In this document: positions 34,208-44,077 of the stretch, in pieces
Numbering within the stretch: position 1 is the first letter of the stretch
Layout: every line of letters begins with the position of its first letter
From: Phycisphaerae bacterium
Lineage (GTDB): Bacteria; Planctomycetota; Phycisphaerae; UBA1845
Direction of reading: 5' to 3'
Length of the DNA stretch: 64,000 nt
Assembly: GCA_029260035.1 (NCBI GenBank)
Contig: JAJDEA010000264.1
Coordinates: forward strand, 1-64,000
Notes under the pieces: model-generated
Databases searched by the model: none
What the model saw: the letters and a program-made list of their open reading frames with translations, nothing else
Told to the model about the DNA's origin: nothing
Translations under genes and position numbers: made by a program

Positions 34208-35644
34208 ATGATCCAGGCAGGTCTACCAAAAACAGGGAGAGCAGTCCTTGAGCCGTTGGCACTGTCCCCGTCGGTCAGTCAAGCCATTGTGAGATTCGCG
34301 AAATCGAAGAACCCCGCGATTCTCGAAAGTTCTCTTGCGACACATAGTTACGGTCGTTATTGCGTTCTCGCAGCCGACCCAATTGACAGTTTTTTCACAG
34401 CCAATAGCGACACTACTTGCGCTATCGAATCACTAGCTGAAAAGTGCGCAACATATCCAACAGTCGATGCGAGAGACAAGCAAATTCCATTTTGCGGAGG
34501 ATGGATTGGTTTCTTGACATACGAGGCTGGATTGTCAATTGAGAAGATTGATTCCAGAAAACCGGCCGACCTGCCCTACCCGCTGGCTCAATTCTTTCTT
34601 TATGACTGTGCCGCGATTTTCGATCATACTGAAAAACAATGGTTGGCATTAGCCGTCGAATGGCCCGCTTCGTTGGGCATTCGTCGACCAAGTGTCAAAT
34701 CGAGACTCGCCAGCGTGCAAGCCATGCTTGAACAAGCTGCCGAGACCCCGGCGCCAGAACAGAAAGAACCAACCGTTCCGACGGCCCTGATTCCCAACAT
34801 GACACAATCCAGGTACTTCGCCAAGGTAGCGCGAGCGAAACAACACATCGAAGCGGGAGACATCTATCAGGTTAATCTCACACAACGTTTTTCCGGCGAA
34901 ACAGAATTGACGCCAGCGGACCTGTATCTACGTCTGCGCGAGACGTCGCCTTCACCCTACGCAGCGTTCCTTCACTGGGATAATATAGCCGTGATTAGCT
35001 CTTCGCCGGAGTTGTTCCTCAAGCTGCGTCAAAATCATGTCATCACACGCCCTATCAAAGGAACCCGCCCCCGTGGAGGCGACGCCATCATGGATCGGGC
35101 ATTACGTGATGAACTCGCCCGAAGCGAAAAGGACCGGGCGGAACTGAACATGATTATAGACCTGCTCCGCAATGATCTCGGTAAAGTCTGCAAATACGAC
35201 ACCGTACGCGTATCGGAGGCTGGCGAGCTGGAAGAACACCCTACCGTCTTCCACCGAGTCGCAACCATCACCGGTCAACTGTCACCCGGGAAAAACTGGG
35301 CGGACTTGCTCCTGGCTGCATTTCCCGGCGGCTCCATCACCGGCGCACCGAAGATTCGTGCCATGCAAATCGTAGAAGAACTCGAATCGACGCCGCGAGG
35401 TGTTTATTGTGGATCGATAGGCGTAATCGGATTGGATGGATCGCTCGATCTCAACATCGCGATCCGAACGATCGTTCAACAAGGAAATGCCGTTCACTGC
35501 CATGCAGGCGGCGCGATCGTAGCCGACAGCACGGCTGAGCAGGAATACGAAGAATGTTTGGCCAAGGTACAAGGAATGCTGCGCGCCCTCTCTGGCGGCA
35601 TAGAGACTACGCACAGCACCAACGAAAGGGTGGCTCTCTGTTGA
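34208..35644 (+). CDS. pabB: aminodeoxychorismate synthase component I
   Basis: 478 residues from ATG 34208; no convincing ribosome-binding site is seen, and an upstream TTG at 34181 is possible. It aminates chorismate in p-aminobenzoate synthesis. Catalytic-core motifs are intact: GDIYQVNLTQRF, the PIKGTRPRG loop, LIDLLRNDLG and GGSITGAPKIRAM. The Lys in PIKGT is the PabB-specific residue (anthranilate synthase has PIAGT), which supports pabB rather than trpE. The pabC gene overlaps its stop. A pabA glutaminase is not in the window. Confidence 0.92.
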   Translation: MIQAGLPKTGRAVLEPLALSPSVSQAIVRFAKSKNPAILESSLATHSYGRYCVLAADPIDSFFTANSDTTCAIESLAEKCATYPTVDARDKQIPFCGGWIGFLTYEAGLSIEKIDSRKPADLPYPLAQFFLYDCAAIFDHTEKQWLALAVEWPASLGIRRPSVKSRLASVQAMLEQAAETPAPEQKEPTVPTALIPNMTQSRYFAKVARAKQHIEAGDIYQVNLTQRFSGETELTPADLYLRLRETSPSPYAAFLHWDNIAVISSSPELFLKLRQNHVITRPIKGTRPRGGDAIMDRALRDELARSEKDRAELNMIIDLLRNDLGKVCKYDTVRVSEAGELEEHPTVFHRVATITGQLSPGKNWADLLLAAFPGGSITGAPKIRAMQIVEELESTPRGVYCGSIGVIGLDGSLDLNIAIRTIVQQGNAVHCHAGGAIVADSTAEQEYEECLAKVQGMLRALSGGIETTHSTNERVALC

Positions 35645-36501
35645 CATCATCCGTTCACTTCAATGGACATTTCATGCAGGAATGTGATGCAAGTATCCGT
35701 GTTTCAGACGGCGGATGGCTGCACGGCGCGGGACTCTTTGAAACCATGCGGGCGGAAAACGGACGGGTTTTTCGACTTGCCCGCCATCTCGCCAGGCTTC
35801 GGGCATCAGCCGAGAAACTGCTCACACCAATATCACTCGACGATCTCCCGACCGACGAAATCTTGCAGGAATTGATGAAGCGAAACGAATTGACCAGCGC
35901 CCGAATCCGACTGTCTGTAACTTCAGGTCCAATGCTTGACAATCCGGACGCGAATGCGAGCCAGCTTACCGTTTGTGCAACCGCTACCAAGTTGTCGCCA
36001 CCGGACTCGAGAGTCTACGCAAATGGCGTCACCGTCAAGCTGTGCGACTACCGCATATCAACATCGGACCCGTTGGCTGGCCACAAGACGACATGCTACT
36101 TGCCCCGACTGCTCGGACTTCGGCTTGCACAGCAAGCCAGCTGCATGGAGGCGATTTGGTTTACAACACAAAAGCATCTGGCGGAAGGATGCATCAGTAA
36201 TATATTCATAATTTCTGGCGAAACGCTAAAGACCCCTCCACTTTCGACGCCCGTTTTACCAGGCGTTGCGCGTAGCACGGTCTTGGAGTTGGCTGGCGCC
36301 GCGGGTCTGGCTCCGGAGGAAACGGTTCTTGGTATAGACGATCTTCTTGATGCCGACGAGGTGTTCCTAACCAATTCCATCATGCAGGTGCTGCCAGTTA
36401 TCAGCATAGAAAAACACACCGTTCGTGATGGGCAGGTCGGGCCATTTAGCAAGAAACTACTGCAAGAGTATCGGGAATTGCTCAAAACGGAGTGTGCATA
36501 A
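35641..36501 (+). CDS. pabC: aminodeoxychorismate lyase, class IV PLP enzyme
   Basis: 286 residues from TTG 35641, overlapping the pabB stop (TTGA). The upstream TTG is preferred to ATG 35674 because residues VHFNGHFM align with the normal N-terminal strand of class IV aminotransferases. It splits aminodeoxychorismate into p-aminobenzoate and pyruvate. The PLP lysine lies in LAGHKTTCYLPRLLG, and WLHGAGLFETMR, EGCISNIFII and PGVARSTVLELA are further family motifs. The branched-chain aminotransferase alternative is less likely given the pabB neighbour. Confidence 0.88.
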   Translation: MTSSVHFNGHFMQECDASIRVSDGGWLHGAGLFETMRAENGRVFRLARHLARLRASAEKLLTPISLDDLPTDEILQELMKRNELTSARIRLSVTSGPMLDNPDANASQLTVCATATKLSPPDSRVYANGVTVKLCDYRISTSDPLAGHKTTCYLPRLLGLRLAQQASCMEAIWFTTQKHLAEGCISNIFIISGETLKTPPLSTPVLPGVARSTVLELAGAAGLAPEETVLGIDDLLDADEVFLTNSIMQVLPVISIEKHTVRDGQVGPFSKKLLQEYRELLKTECA

Positions 36502-36503
36502 AC

Positions 36504-37637
36504 ATGAGCAAGAAAACCTCACCGCGTAAAGTTTGTATCAAAGACGTTTGCCGGGCCTTTGAAAACATCGCGCCGCTCTCGCTCGCCCAGGATTGGGATA
36601 ACGTCGGGCTGCTGGCAGGCGACGAAGCCGCGACTGTTCGGCGAGTGATGCACTGCATCGACCTTACACACGCGGTCGTGGATGAAGCAATTCGGAAGAA
36701 GATTGACTTTCTTCATGCGTACCATCCGCCGTTGTTCAAACCCGTAGGGTCTCTGCGAAAATCGAGCGATGGAACCGACGGCATTGTATTTCGTTGCGTG
36801 CGAAAAGGGATAGCCATCTACTCTACGCACACAGCACTCGATGCGGCTGAAGGCGGAACGAATGACGTCATAGCATCGCTGTGCGGAATTCGCGAAACGC
36901 AGCCATTGGAATACATCGACGAGCACTCAGCCAATATGTTCAAACTGGTCGTATTTGTGCCAGAAGAAAAAACCGAGGAAGTCGCGGGCGCGATGTTTTC
37001 CGCTGGTGCAGGCCATATCGGCCATTACAGCAATTGCAGCTATCGCACTTTCGGCCAAGGGTCATTCTTCGGCGATCCATCTACGAAGCCCGCAGTGGGG
37101 AAGAAAGGGAAAATGGAAATGGTAGACGAAGTCCGGCTCGAAACGATCGTCTCCTCCAAAGACCTGCCCCAAACCGTCACTGCAATGCTCAGCATGCACC
37201 CTTACGACGAACCAGCCTACGACATTTATGCCCTTCAAAAGCGCCCTGTTCGTGGCATTGGTAGAATCGGAGATCTTCAACGTTCTTCATCGCTTACACA
37301 ATTCGCGCGAAAGCTGGCCCGTGCCACACAATCGAAGAACGTTCAAATCGTCGGTGATCAAGCTCAGGAAATCAATCGCGCGATTATCGTAGTCGGTGCG
37401 GCGGGCAGCCTGCCGTTTCGTATTCCTTTGACGAAAAACGACGTCATCGTGACAGGTGAGATTCGACATCACGACGCTCTTAGCATACGACGAAAGGGTT
37501 GCTGCGCCGTAGCACTAAGCCATTGGTCAAGCGAGCGCCCAGCCTTGCAGCCAATAAGCGAACGACTTCATAATATGCTGCCTGCCATTCAAGTCGAGAT
37601 CAGTACTGCGGACTGTGATCCACTCGAACGCTTGTAA
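36504..37637 (+). CDS. Nif3-family dinuclear metal centre protein
   Basis: 377 residues from ATG 36504, 2 bases after the pabC stop. The family signatures are DWDNVGLLAGD, the metal loop YHPPLFKP, HTALDAAEGGTND, and the C-terminal GEIRHHDAL with a His/Glu metal ligand. A central insertion domain (about residues 130-235) gives the longer, PII-like-insert form of the family. Nif3 homologues have been annotated as GTP cyclohydrolase I type 2, which would suit its place next to folate genes pabB and pabC, but that activity is not established generally. Confidence 0.88.
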   Translation: MSKKTSPRKVCIKDVCRAFENIAPLSLAQDWDNVGLLAGDEAATVRRVMHCIDLTHAVVDEAIRKKIDFLHAYHPPLFKPVGSLRKSSDGTDGIVFRCVRKGIAIYSTHTALDAAEGGTNDVIASLCGIRETQPLEYIDEHSANMFKLVVFVPEEKTEEVAGAMFSAGAGHIGHYSNCSYRTFGQGSFFGDPSTKPAVGKKGKMEMVDEVRLETIVSSKDLPQTVTAMLSMHPYDEPAYDIYALQKRPVRGIGRIGDLQRSSSLTQFARKLARATQSKNVQIVGDQAQEINRAIIVVGAAGSLPFRIPLTKNDVIVTGEIRHHDALSIRRKGCCAVALSHWSSERPALQPISERLHNMLPAIQVEISTADCDPLERL

Positions 37638-38158
37638 TTTCCCTTGCGTGGGGTTGACCCCAATTCACACACAGTGTACCGATTCGACGCGCATTCCTCC
37701 GTGCCAGACGTCCGACCTTTCTCTCTCCTGACAGTCACTCACTTATGGGGATAGGGATTCCCCCCGTCTCGAAACAAACCTAGAAGAAAGCATGGTCCAA
37801 TATGTCATACATCTTGCACAGAAAATTTCCAAGGCAAACCACACAGAAGCTGAATGGGATTTCGCCCGAGCCTATGCGGAAAACCCCGACGACACCTTTG
37901 CAATAAGAACGTGTCTACCCGCTCGATTACTCATGGCATTCCCTTAGATTAGCCGTTCAGGTTCTCGCGCTCGCGATTGACCATGCAAAGACGACTTAAA
38001 ACGTCTTTCAAGAGTTGCCAATGGCACCAGTCGATGAGTCGAAATGAAAGGCTCTGAACCGAGCAAATAAGTTGCCACATAGGTCGGCAAAGTGACATGC
38101 AATACTTGTTTCAAAGAACGACGCGCCGCCTGTTCGTACTGACGTAAGGTGAACCATT
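37638..38158. other. 521-base intergenic region upstream of the hybrid kinase
   Basis: The region follows nif3 and precedes the hybrid histidine kinase. It contains one short open frame on the plus strand (37792-37947, listed separately) and several short GC-rich palindromes such as GGGGTTGACCCC at 37650-37661 that lack a proper loop. The kinase promoter should be in the last 150 bases; I see no convincing -35/-10 pair. Nothing else is recognised. Confidence 0.4.
37792..37947 (+). CDS. possible 51-residue open frame or gene remnant
   Basis: From ATG 37792 to TAG 37945-37947, encoding a peptide that begins MVQYVIHLAQKISKANHTE and ends LLMAFP. It has no signal peptide, and the only upstream help is a weak AGAAG. 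The composition looks protein-like (amphipathic helical start) but matches no family I know. It might be a small gene or the degraded remnant of a larger one. Low confidence. Confidence 0.25.
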   Translation: MVQYVIHLAQKISKANHTEAEWDFARAYAENPDDTFAIRTCLPARLLMAFP

Positions 38159-39802
38159 ATGGCTAAGATACTTGTTGTCGATGACGTTATGTACAATGTC
38201 AAGCTTCTTGCATACAACTTGGCCGATGACGGATACGAAGTTTTGACCGCCAATAGTGGCCAACAGGCGCTCGCCATTGCCAAGTCTGATTGCCCCGACG
38301 TTGTCCTCCTCGACATCATGATGCCAGAAATGGATGGCATCGAAGTGTGCAAGCGAATGCAGCAGGATCCTGAACTTCGAGTGATCCCTGTCATTATGGT
38401 GTCTGCGCTGGATCAAGAAGAAAACATAATTGCCGGGCTTGACGCCGGAGCCTGTGACTATGTCAAGAAACCTTTCCTTTGGCCAATCGTTGCTGCTCGT
38501 GTACGGTCTGCAGTTCGAATCAAGACGGACCATGATCGAATCGAAGAGATGAATCACCGTTTGGAGCAAGCTCGATTGGAAGCCGAGAACGTTTCAGCAG
38601 CGAAAACAGAGTTTCTCGCAAATATGAGTCACGAAATCCGGACGCCCATGACAGCAATTATGGGGTTCGCAGAAAACCTGCTTGACGACGAGCTAACAAC
38701 TGATGAGCGAGATGATGCTGTAGAAACCATCCATCGCAACGGACAGGTGCTGCTGGAAATCATTAATGACATTCTCGACCTGGCCAAGATCGAAGCACGA
38801 AAACTGACCATCGAAAAAATTCGCTGTTCACCAACAGAAATTATCGCCCGTTTGATTTCGCTCATGCAGGTTCGCGCAGATGAGAAAGAAATCGCATTGA
38901 GCGTCCAGTACTCGGGCGCCATTCCGCAGTCCATCGAAACAGACCCAACGCGTTTGCAGCAAATCCTGCTCAATCTGATAGGCAACGCACTCAAGTTTAC
39001 TGATGCTGGCTCGGTTCGATTGGAAATAAGTTTGGTTGATTCTATGAACGGCCGCGATACTGAGCCGGTGCTGCAATTTGATGTGCATGACACGGGCGTC
39101 GGCATGAGAGCGGAAAAAACAAAGAATCTATTCCAACAGTTTTCGCAGGAGGACAGCTCGACGACAAGACGGTTTGGCGGGTCAGGGTTAGGCCTGGTCA
39201 TTAGCAAACGTCTTGCTGGCATGCTAGGCGGCGACGTTGAACTCGTAACAACCCAACTTGGCCAAGGATCGCATTTTCGTGCCACCGTTTTGACAGGGGA
39301 TATTGAGGATATCGACATGCTCGATGATCCTGATGCGGCGACCGCTATACCGGCTTCGAGGCGGACACATTCAAAGCCAAAACTCAACTTTCCAGTCCGT
39401 ATCCTTCTTGTCGAAGACGGTGCAGACAACCAACGACTCATTTCGCACATTCTCAAGATATCCGACGGGCTTGTCACTACCGCAGACAACGGAAAGCTGG
39501 GGGTGGATATTCTGCTGGAAAGCGAGAAAAACGGCGAACCCTTTGATGTCGTGCTGATGGATATGCAAATGCCCGTGATGGACGGCTACCAAGCAGTAAG
39601 GTTTCTTCGTGCAAGGGGGTTCAAGAAACCCATCATCGCCTTGACCGCACACGCAATGGTTGGTGACCGCGACAAGTGTCTTGATGTTGGGTGCGACGAA
39701 TATGTCACAAAACCGGTGAATCGACATTTACTCATAGAGACTGTTAACCACCTCGTTGAGTCTCCTTCATCGAAGCCTGTGCTGGCAGAATCCGGGGCAT
39801 AG
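38159..39802 (+). CDS. soluble hybrid histidine kinase (REC-HisKA-HATPase-REC)
   Basis: 547 residues with no membrane segment. An N-terminal receiver domain (1-120; phosphoacceptor Asp52 in LLDIMMPEMDG, Lys103/104 in YVKKP) is followed by a short coiled coil. Then come HisKA (His158 in ANMSHEIRTPMTAIMG), HATPase_c (NLIGNALKFTDAG, DTGVGM, FGGSGLGLVISKRLAGMLGG), and a C-terminal receiver (about 415-535; Asp468 in VLMDMQMPVMDG). With receivers at both ends it can act as a relay hub taking phosphate from another kinase. No output regulator is adjacent. Start ATG 38159; AAGG lies about 10 bases upstream. Confidence 0.92.
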   Translation: MAKILVVDDVMYNVKLLAYNLADDGYEVLTANSGQQALAIAKSDCPDVVLLDIMMPEMDGIEVCKRMQQDPELRVIPVIMVSALDQEENIIAGLDAGACDYVKKPFLWPIVAARVRSAVRIKTDHDRIEEMNHRLEQARLEAENVSAAKTEFLANMSHEIRTPMTAIMGFAENLLDDELTTDERDDAVETIHRNGQVLLEIINDILDLAKIEARKLTIEKIRCSPTEIIARLISLMQVRADEKEIALSVQYSGAIPQSIETDPTRLQQILLNLIGNALKFTDAGSVRLEISLVDSMNGRDTEPVLQFDVHDTGVGMRAEKTKNLFQQFSQEDSSTTRRFGGSGLGLVISKRLAGMLGGDVELVTTQLGQGSHFRATVLTGDIEDIDMLDDPDAATAIPASRRTHSKPKLNFPVRILLVEDGADNQRLISHILKISDGLVTTADNGKLGVDILLESEKNGEPFDVVLMDMQMPVMDGYQAVRFLRARGFKKPIIALTAHAMVGDRDKCLDVGCDEYVTKPVNRHLLIETVNHLVESPSSKPVLAESGA

Positions 39803-39859
39803 TTCCACTGTAACGGCACAAACAACAGACCTACACTATCCCAGAAGACTCTCTGCCAA

Positions 39860-42800
39860 TCACGGGATCATATCTGCCTCCAAAGGCGGCGCCGAACACG
39901 CTCCCTGCCCCTGTGGCCCCGGCGAGTTGGGCACATTAAACGGATAGAATTCTCGACCCGACCCAACTGCAAAAGCATTGACCGCACGCAGCACGTCGTT
40001 GCCATTTGCAACGCGGTCAGGAATCTCCGCATTGATATCAACCCATGACAAATGCGGGGCCGATACGTCATCGAATCCTCGCAGAATCGCAACGATATCA
40101 AACCCGTTCATAATCAAATTTGGGGGTGTCCATGCGTTGGGAGGAGTTCTCGGGATCGTTGTTGAATCACCCGCAATAGTGAACGCGCCAACAATATCCG
40201 CCCACCATCGACCGTTCGTCGGAATCGCCGCCGTTTGGACGTTTAATGATGGACTGAAAGTGATGCCGTCAATCGTAGAACGCACGCTATACCTCTCACC
40301 TGGCATTATCATACAGCCTCCAACGTGTACAACGGGCAGTGTCGCGAATGCAAACAGTGGCGGCGTCGAGTCGGAAACAAGATAAGTCAACCCAAGCCCA
40401 GAAATCGAACCCGGCGACGTGCCGTCAGTTCGAGGCGTGCTGATGAACCAACTCTCGCCACTGTCTTCATGTGTAACTTGATAACCAAAGAGCAAGTTGA
40501 TCGTGTTGACATCGGCATTGGCAGGCACGAAACTGATATATCGATTTTTCGTCGCGCCGTGCGGATAATCTGTAGCCGGAAGTGGCGGGACGATCATCCC
40601 GTCGCATGCATCGCCAATGCCATCGTTGTCGGAATCTTCCTGTCCGGGGTTCGAAACCGTCGGGCAGTTGTCACAAGGCGTCCCCCAGCCATCACCGTCT
40701 GGATCGCCGAATCCCTCATCAGATACGCCATCGCAGTTGTTGTCGATCCCATCGCAGATTTCTTCACAGGTGGTTCCATCGCCTTGGTAGGTTCCTCCTG
40801 AATCAATACACGCTGTCTGAGAAACGGGATTGCTGCACCCCGCGATGCCGCTTGCATCGCAGCATGCCCCACTCCCCGTGCAAAGAGGCGGGACGCTCGT
40901 TGGATCAGCCGGGTTGCTACAGCCATCAATCTCGTCTCGATCCAGAAATCCATCGAGATCGCGGTCTATGCCGATTCGAGTTTCCGTGCCCAGCGGAACC
41001 ACCGTATACGTCAACTCACTTCCCGGCGTCGCCAACGCCCGGAGTTCCACAGCCGTAAATGTCTCACTGAATCGATCCGACTGAAAAAGCCCGCCTCCAA
41101 CGTAAGCGTAACCGCGCTGCTCGCTGGCTTGCACGCCTTTCACAACGAGTCCGACCGCGCCCGCGTCAGCCAATCCGATCATGTCCGCGATAAGCTGAAG
41201 TCGCCCAGGTGGCGCGATCGCCTCATCGACAAGCGTAATCTGAATTCCAACAGCCGCTTGCGTGTCTTTGCTCATAGGACCGAGCAATTCACCCGGATTT
41301 TGAGGCGTGCCTAGCGGAAGGTCCGAACCCGAAAACGCGAGCATAAACGCCACCAGGTCGGCGATATCCTGATCTGAGGTTACAGAAAAAACCGGCTCCC
41401 CCACAAAGCGGGCAATCGAGTCGATCGAGCCATCGTGGAAATAACCAAAGCCTGCAAGATTACTTAGTTGCGTCGTTTCAAAGCCAACCTTGTCGTATAG
41501 GTTACGCAAATGGGGCGTCTTCATGCTGACATTTGTTGAGCCGTCTAACCCAATGACGGAGTGATGCAATTCGCCGTTTGGCCCTACCGGAAAAGGTACA
41601 AACTGGCCTCCGACAAAAACCAGATTGGATCCGATACCTGTAGGCAGCGTATGACACGCCACACAATTCACGCCGTCCAAACCAGCCAGCCGGTATAGGT
41701 CCAATCCCCGAAGCGCATCGCCCGGTCCCAAGGGCAACCCCGGCGGTGCGAATCGGCCGATCGTGAAGTGCCCAGGCAAAGGCAAATTAGCCGGAAGCGC
41801 GTTGTCAAATTCGCGGAACGGATTGGGTGGAAAGGTAATCGTTGCGAGGAAATCCTCAAACTGCTGCATTTCCACGGGGGTCAGATTGATGTCATCTCCT
41901 AGAAGCCCCAGGAAAGCGCCGTTGAATTCCTCGATACCGTTTCGATCGCCCCGCCAATGGTGTGGCTCTTTGCCAATGATGTCTTGAAGCGTCTGCGTCG
42001 TCATTGGCCCCTTCATAGGATGCCAGTTCTGACAATTCCCCAACAAACCGTTGCTGCAGTTTTGATTAAATGTCTTCACGTCTCCCGCCGGATTACCCAA
42101 ATCCCAAGCCAAGCGGTCAAAACGAGCGTCGATGTGGCACGAACCGCATGACGTATGCCCCAAGCCTGAATTCTTCCGCGTGTCATACAAGTGTTTTCGG
42201 CCCAGTTTGATCGCAGGAGGCGACGGGTCAAAGAAAGGAACGCGTAGCGTTTCCGATTCCGTGATCGCATCCACAACGGAAATGCTCCCGTCGAATTTGT
42301 TCACGACGTACAACTGCTGCCTCGCCTCATCGAGAACAATCCCCGTCGGCCCCTCACCCACTTCAATCGTCGGCTGAAGACCGGCGGGAGCACCCGCTGC
42401 ATCAATGACAACAAGATTGTTGGATCCCATACCTGTAATATAGGCGCGGGTGCCAGCCGTATTCCAAACGATTCCGCGAGGATCGCCCAGTGATTGATCA
42501 CGGCCTGCTTGTGGAATCGTCGGAGTCAGGTAGGTCAGGTGTGGATTCAGGTCAATCACCGCCACGGTTCCCAACGTCACGGGATCGACACCGCCAATGT
42601 TGACTCGAATGAATCGCCCGTTGAGAACCGGCTCAAATCTGATTTCATTCGTAGCCTCTGTGCCTACGACGGTTATGATTCCGTTGGTCGGGTGGACGCT
42701 TATCGCCATACACGCATTCATAAGACCCGACGCGTACGTTACTGCGAGCGTCGTAGTATCAATTACAGCTACATCGTGGTCGGGCAAATCCCAGCCGGGC

Positions 42801-43633
42801 TGCCTGCCCGACTCTACTGCGTTAGCGCCGCTGACTAAATCTGTCCAGTTACCGCTATTATCATCCAACCACTGATCGGCGCTGTCTTTCCTGACAATCA
42901 TGCCGACGGCTGGAGGCGATGGATTGCCGGGTTTCATCGGCGGCGTAAAAACCAGGCCGTCGTTGGGCGGAGGATTGACACCTCCATAAGGCCCAAGTGG
43001 ACTATTCACAACATTGGGTGGGAAACCGTTGTTTATTGTGCTTCCACCGCCGAGGATGGTGGTCTTATTACCAGACTCGAAAATAGCCACATACACCTGA
43101 CTGCCATCCGCGCTGACCGCCATGGCACGCGGATCCTCGCCCTCGATCGGAATGGTGGTCGGCAGCACAGCTGGACTATCCGGATCAAAGACCATTACTG
43201 CATTGGCTTGCGAGCACGAGACGAACGCGCGCCGAGGCGTTCCTGCAAACGCAACGTCAGTCGGCTCGTCTAGTGTCCTCAATGTCCGGACGACATTCAT
43301 GGCGCCGAGATCGACAATGCTAACGCTGTCGGAAATATGGTTCACAACCCATACGGTGGAATCGTCCAGCGCGCGAACGGAAACCGGATCCAAGCCGACA
43401 GGCACGCTGCCTGCCAAACTCGGCGTCCCCGATGAGATGTCGAAAACTTCGAGACGGTTATCAGCGGTATTCACAACCAGCAACTTCGCGCCGTCCGGCG
43501 TCATATCGACGGGGCTGACGTGTGGGCTTTCCCAGTTTACAAAACTCGGTTGAGCGTAAGCAAGATTAGGTAATGCTGAAACGATTGCGCCGAAGAAAAA
43601 ACAAAGGCTTGTACGATGGATAGCGCTCTTCAT
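39860..43633 (-). CDS. 1,257-residue secreted protein: beta-propeller, dihaem cytochrome c, TSP3 repeat and dockerin-like C-terminus
   Basis: Signal peptide 1-27 (ending AYAQ); GGAG precedes ATG 43633. Residues about 30-470 form a YVTN-type beta-propeller (DNRLEVFDISSG, DSVSIVDLG, FDGSISVVDAI). Residues 480-800 form a MauG/cytochrome c peroxidase-like region with two haem sites, C496-GS-C-H500 and C657-VA-C-H661, and the loop SMKTPHLRNLYDK. A beta-sandwich follows, then a Cys-rich stretch with CDGIDNNCDGVSDE and a TSP3 motif (about 960-1035), then a discoidin-like part. The C-terminus resembles a planctomycete type I dockerin-like pair (NLIMNGFDIVAILRGFDD, VANGNDVLRAVNAF). Probably an exported redox protein; substrate unknown. 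Confidence 0.85.
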   Translation of the reverse strand: MKSAIHRTSLCFFFGAIVSALPNLAYAQPSFVNWESPHVSPVDMTPDGAKLLVVNTADNRLEVFDISSGTPSLAGSVPVGLDPVSVRALDDSTVWVVNHISDSVSIVDLGAMNVVRTLRTLDEPTDVAFAGTPRRAFVSCSQANAVMVFDPDSPAVLPTTIPIEGEDPRAMAVSADGSQVYVAIFESGNKTTILGGGSTINNGFPPNVVNSPLGPYGGVNPPPNDGLVFTPPMKPGNPSPPAVGMIVRKDSADQWLDDNSGNWTDLVSGANAVESGRQPGWDLPDHDVAVIDTTTLAVTYASGLMNACMAISVHPTNGIITVVGTEATNEIRFEPVLNGRFIRVNIGGVDPVTLGTVAVIDLNPHLTYLTPTIPQAGRDQSLGDPRGIVWNTAGTRAYITGMGSNNLVVIDAAGAPAGLQPTIEVGEGPTGIVLDEARQQLYVVNKFDGSISVVDAITESETLRVPFFDPSPPAIKLGRKHLYDTRKNSGLGHTSCGSCHIDARFDRLAWDLGNPAGDVKTFNQNCSNGLLGNCQNWHPMKGPMTTQTLQDIIGKEPHHWRGDRNGIEEFNGAFLGLLGDDINLTPVEMQQFEDFLATITFPPNPFREFDNALPANLPLPGHFTIGRFAPPGLPLGPGDALRGLDLYRLAGLDGVNCVACHTLPTGIGSNLVFVGGQFVPFPVGPNGELHHSVIGLDGSTNVSMKTPHLRNLYDKVGFETTQLSNLAGFGYFHDGSIDSIARFVGEPVFSVTSDQDIADLVAFMLAFSGSDLPLGTPQNPGELLGPMSKDTQAAVGIQITLVDEAIAPPGRLQLIADMIGLADAGAVGLVVKGVQASEQRGYAYVGGGLFQSDRFSETFTAVELRALATPGSELTYTVVPLGTETRIGIDRDLDGFLDRDEIDGCSNPADPTSVPPLCTGSGACCDASGIAGCSNPVSQTACIDSGGTYQGDGTTCEEICDGIDNNCDGVSDEGFGDPDGDGWGTPCDNCPTVSNPGQEDSDNDGIGDACDGMIVPPLPATDYPHGATKNRYISFVPANADVNTINLLFGYQVTHEDSGESWFISTPRTDGTSPGSISGLGLTYLVSDSTPPLFAFATLPVVHVGGCMIMPGERYSVRSTIDGITFSPSLNVQTAAIPTNGRWWADIVGAFTIAGDSTTIPRTPPNAWTPPNLIMNGFDIVAILRGFDDVSAPHLSWVDINAEIPDRVANGNDVLRAVNAFAVGSGREFYPFNVPNSPGPQGQGACSAPPLEADMIP

Positions 43634-44077
43634 TCCTTAAACTCCTTAGCTAAATAACTCGCCTTCCGGCTAAGCTTCACGGCCCCGGCTGCGCTAATGA
43701 CGCTTCATAGTGATGCTTCGAAAGTTTCGCCCGAATCTATTGGCCAAACGAGATCATGCTCGTTCTATTGCCGCGGTTTGATTATATGAGATCACGATAT
43801 GTAATTCGCTTAAGGCAACCTAATTTTTTTGGACATTAGAAAGCGCTATCATTAGAGCGATGAACAGGACGGCATCTCACTGGCACCTTCGCCCATCGGG
43901 AGCGCGAGAATCGCAGCTTCTCGATTTACGATCCAAGCAACCGAAGAGCCGTCCGACGAGGTTTCTTGTGGGTAATGCGGAAGGCTTGACATCACTGCAT
44001 GCGAGGCGTCAAGCCTTCAGGTGCCGCAACCTTCAATGGGAAAGGAAAAACTTTTGGCGTTGTAGAAGGTAGGTCAA

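Noticed and set aside
34208-35644. pabB read as anthranilate synthase component I (trpE)
   Set aside because: The PIKGT motif (Lys) is the PabB form, and the overlapping gene is a class IV lyase of the pabC type; no tryptophan genes are nearby.
37650-37661. GGGGTTGACCCC as a terminator hairpin after nif3
   Set aside because: The two arms leave a loop of only two bases and no T run follows.
43860-44072. 70-codon plus-strand frame downstream of the giant gene's promoter
   Set aside because: No ribosome-binding site, Arg-rich shadow-like composition and no recognisable family.
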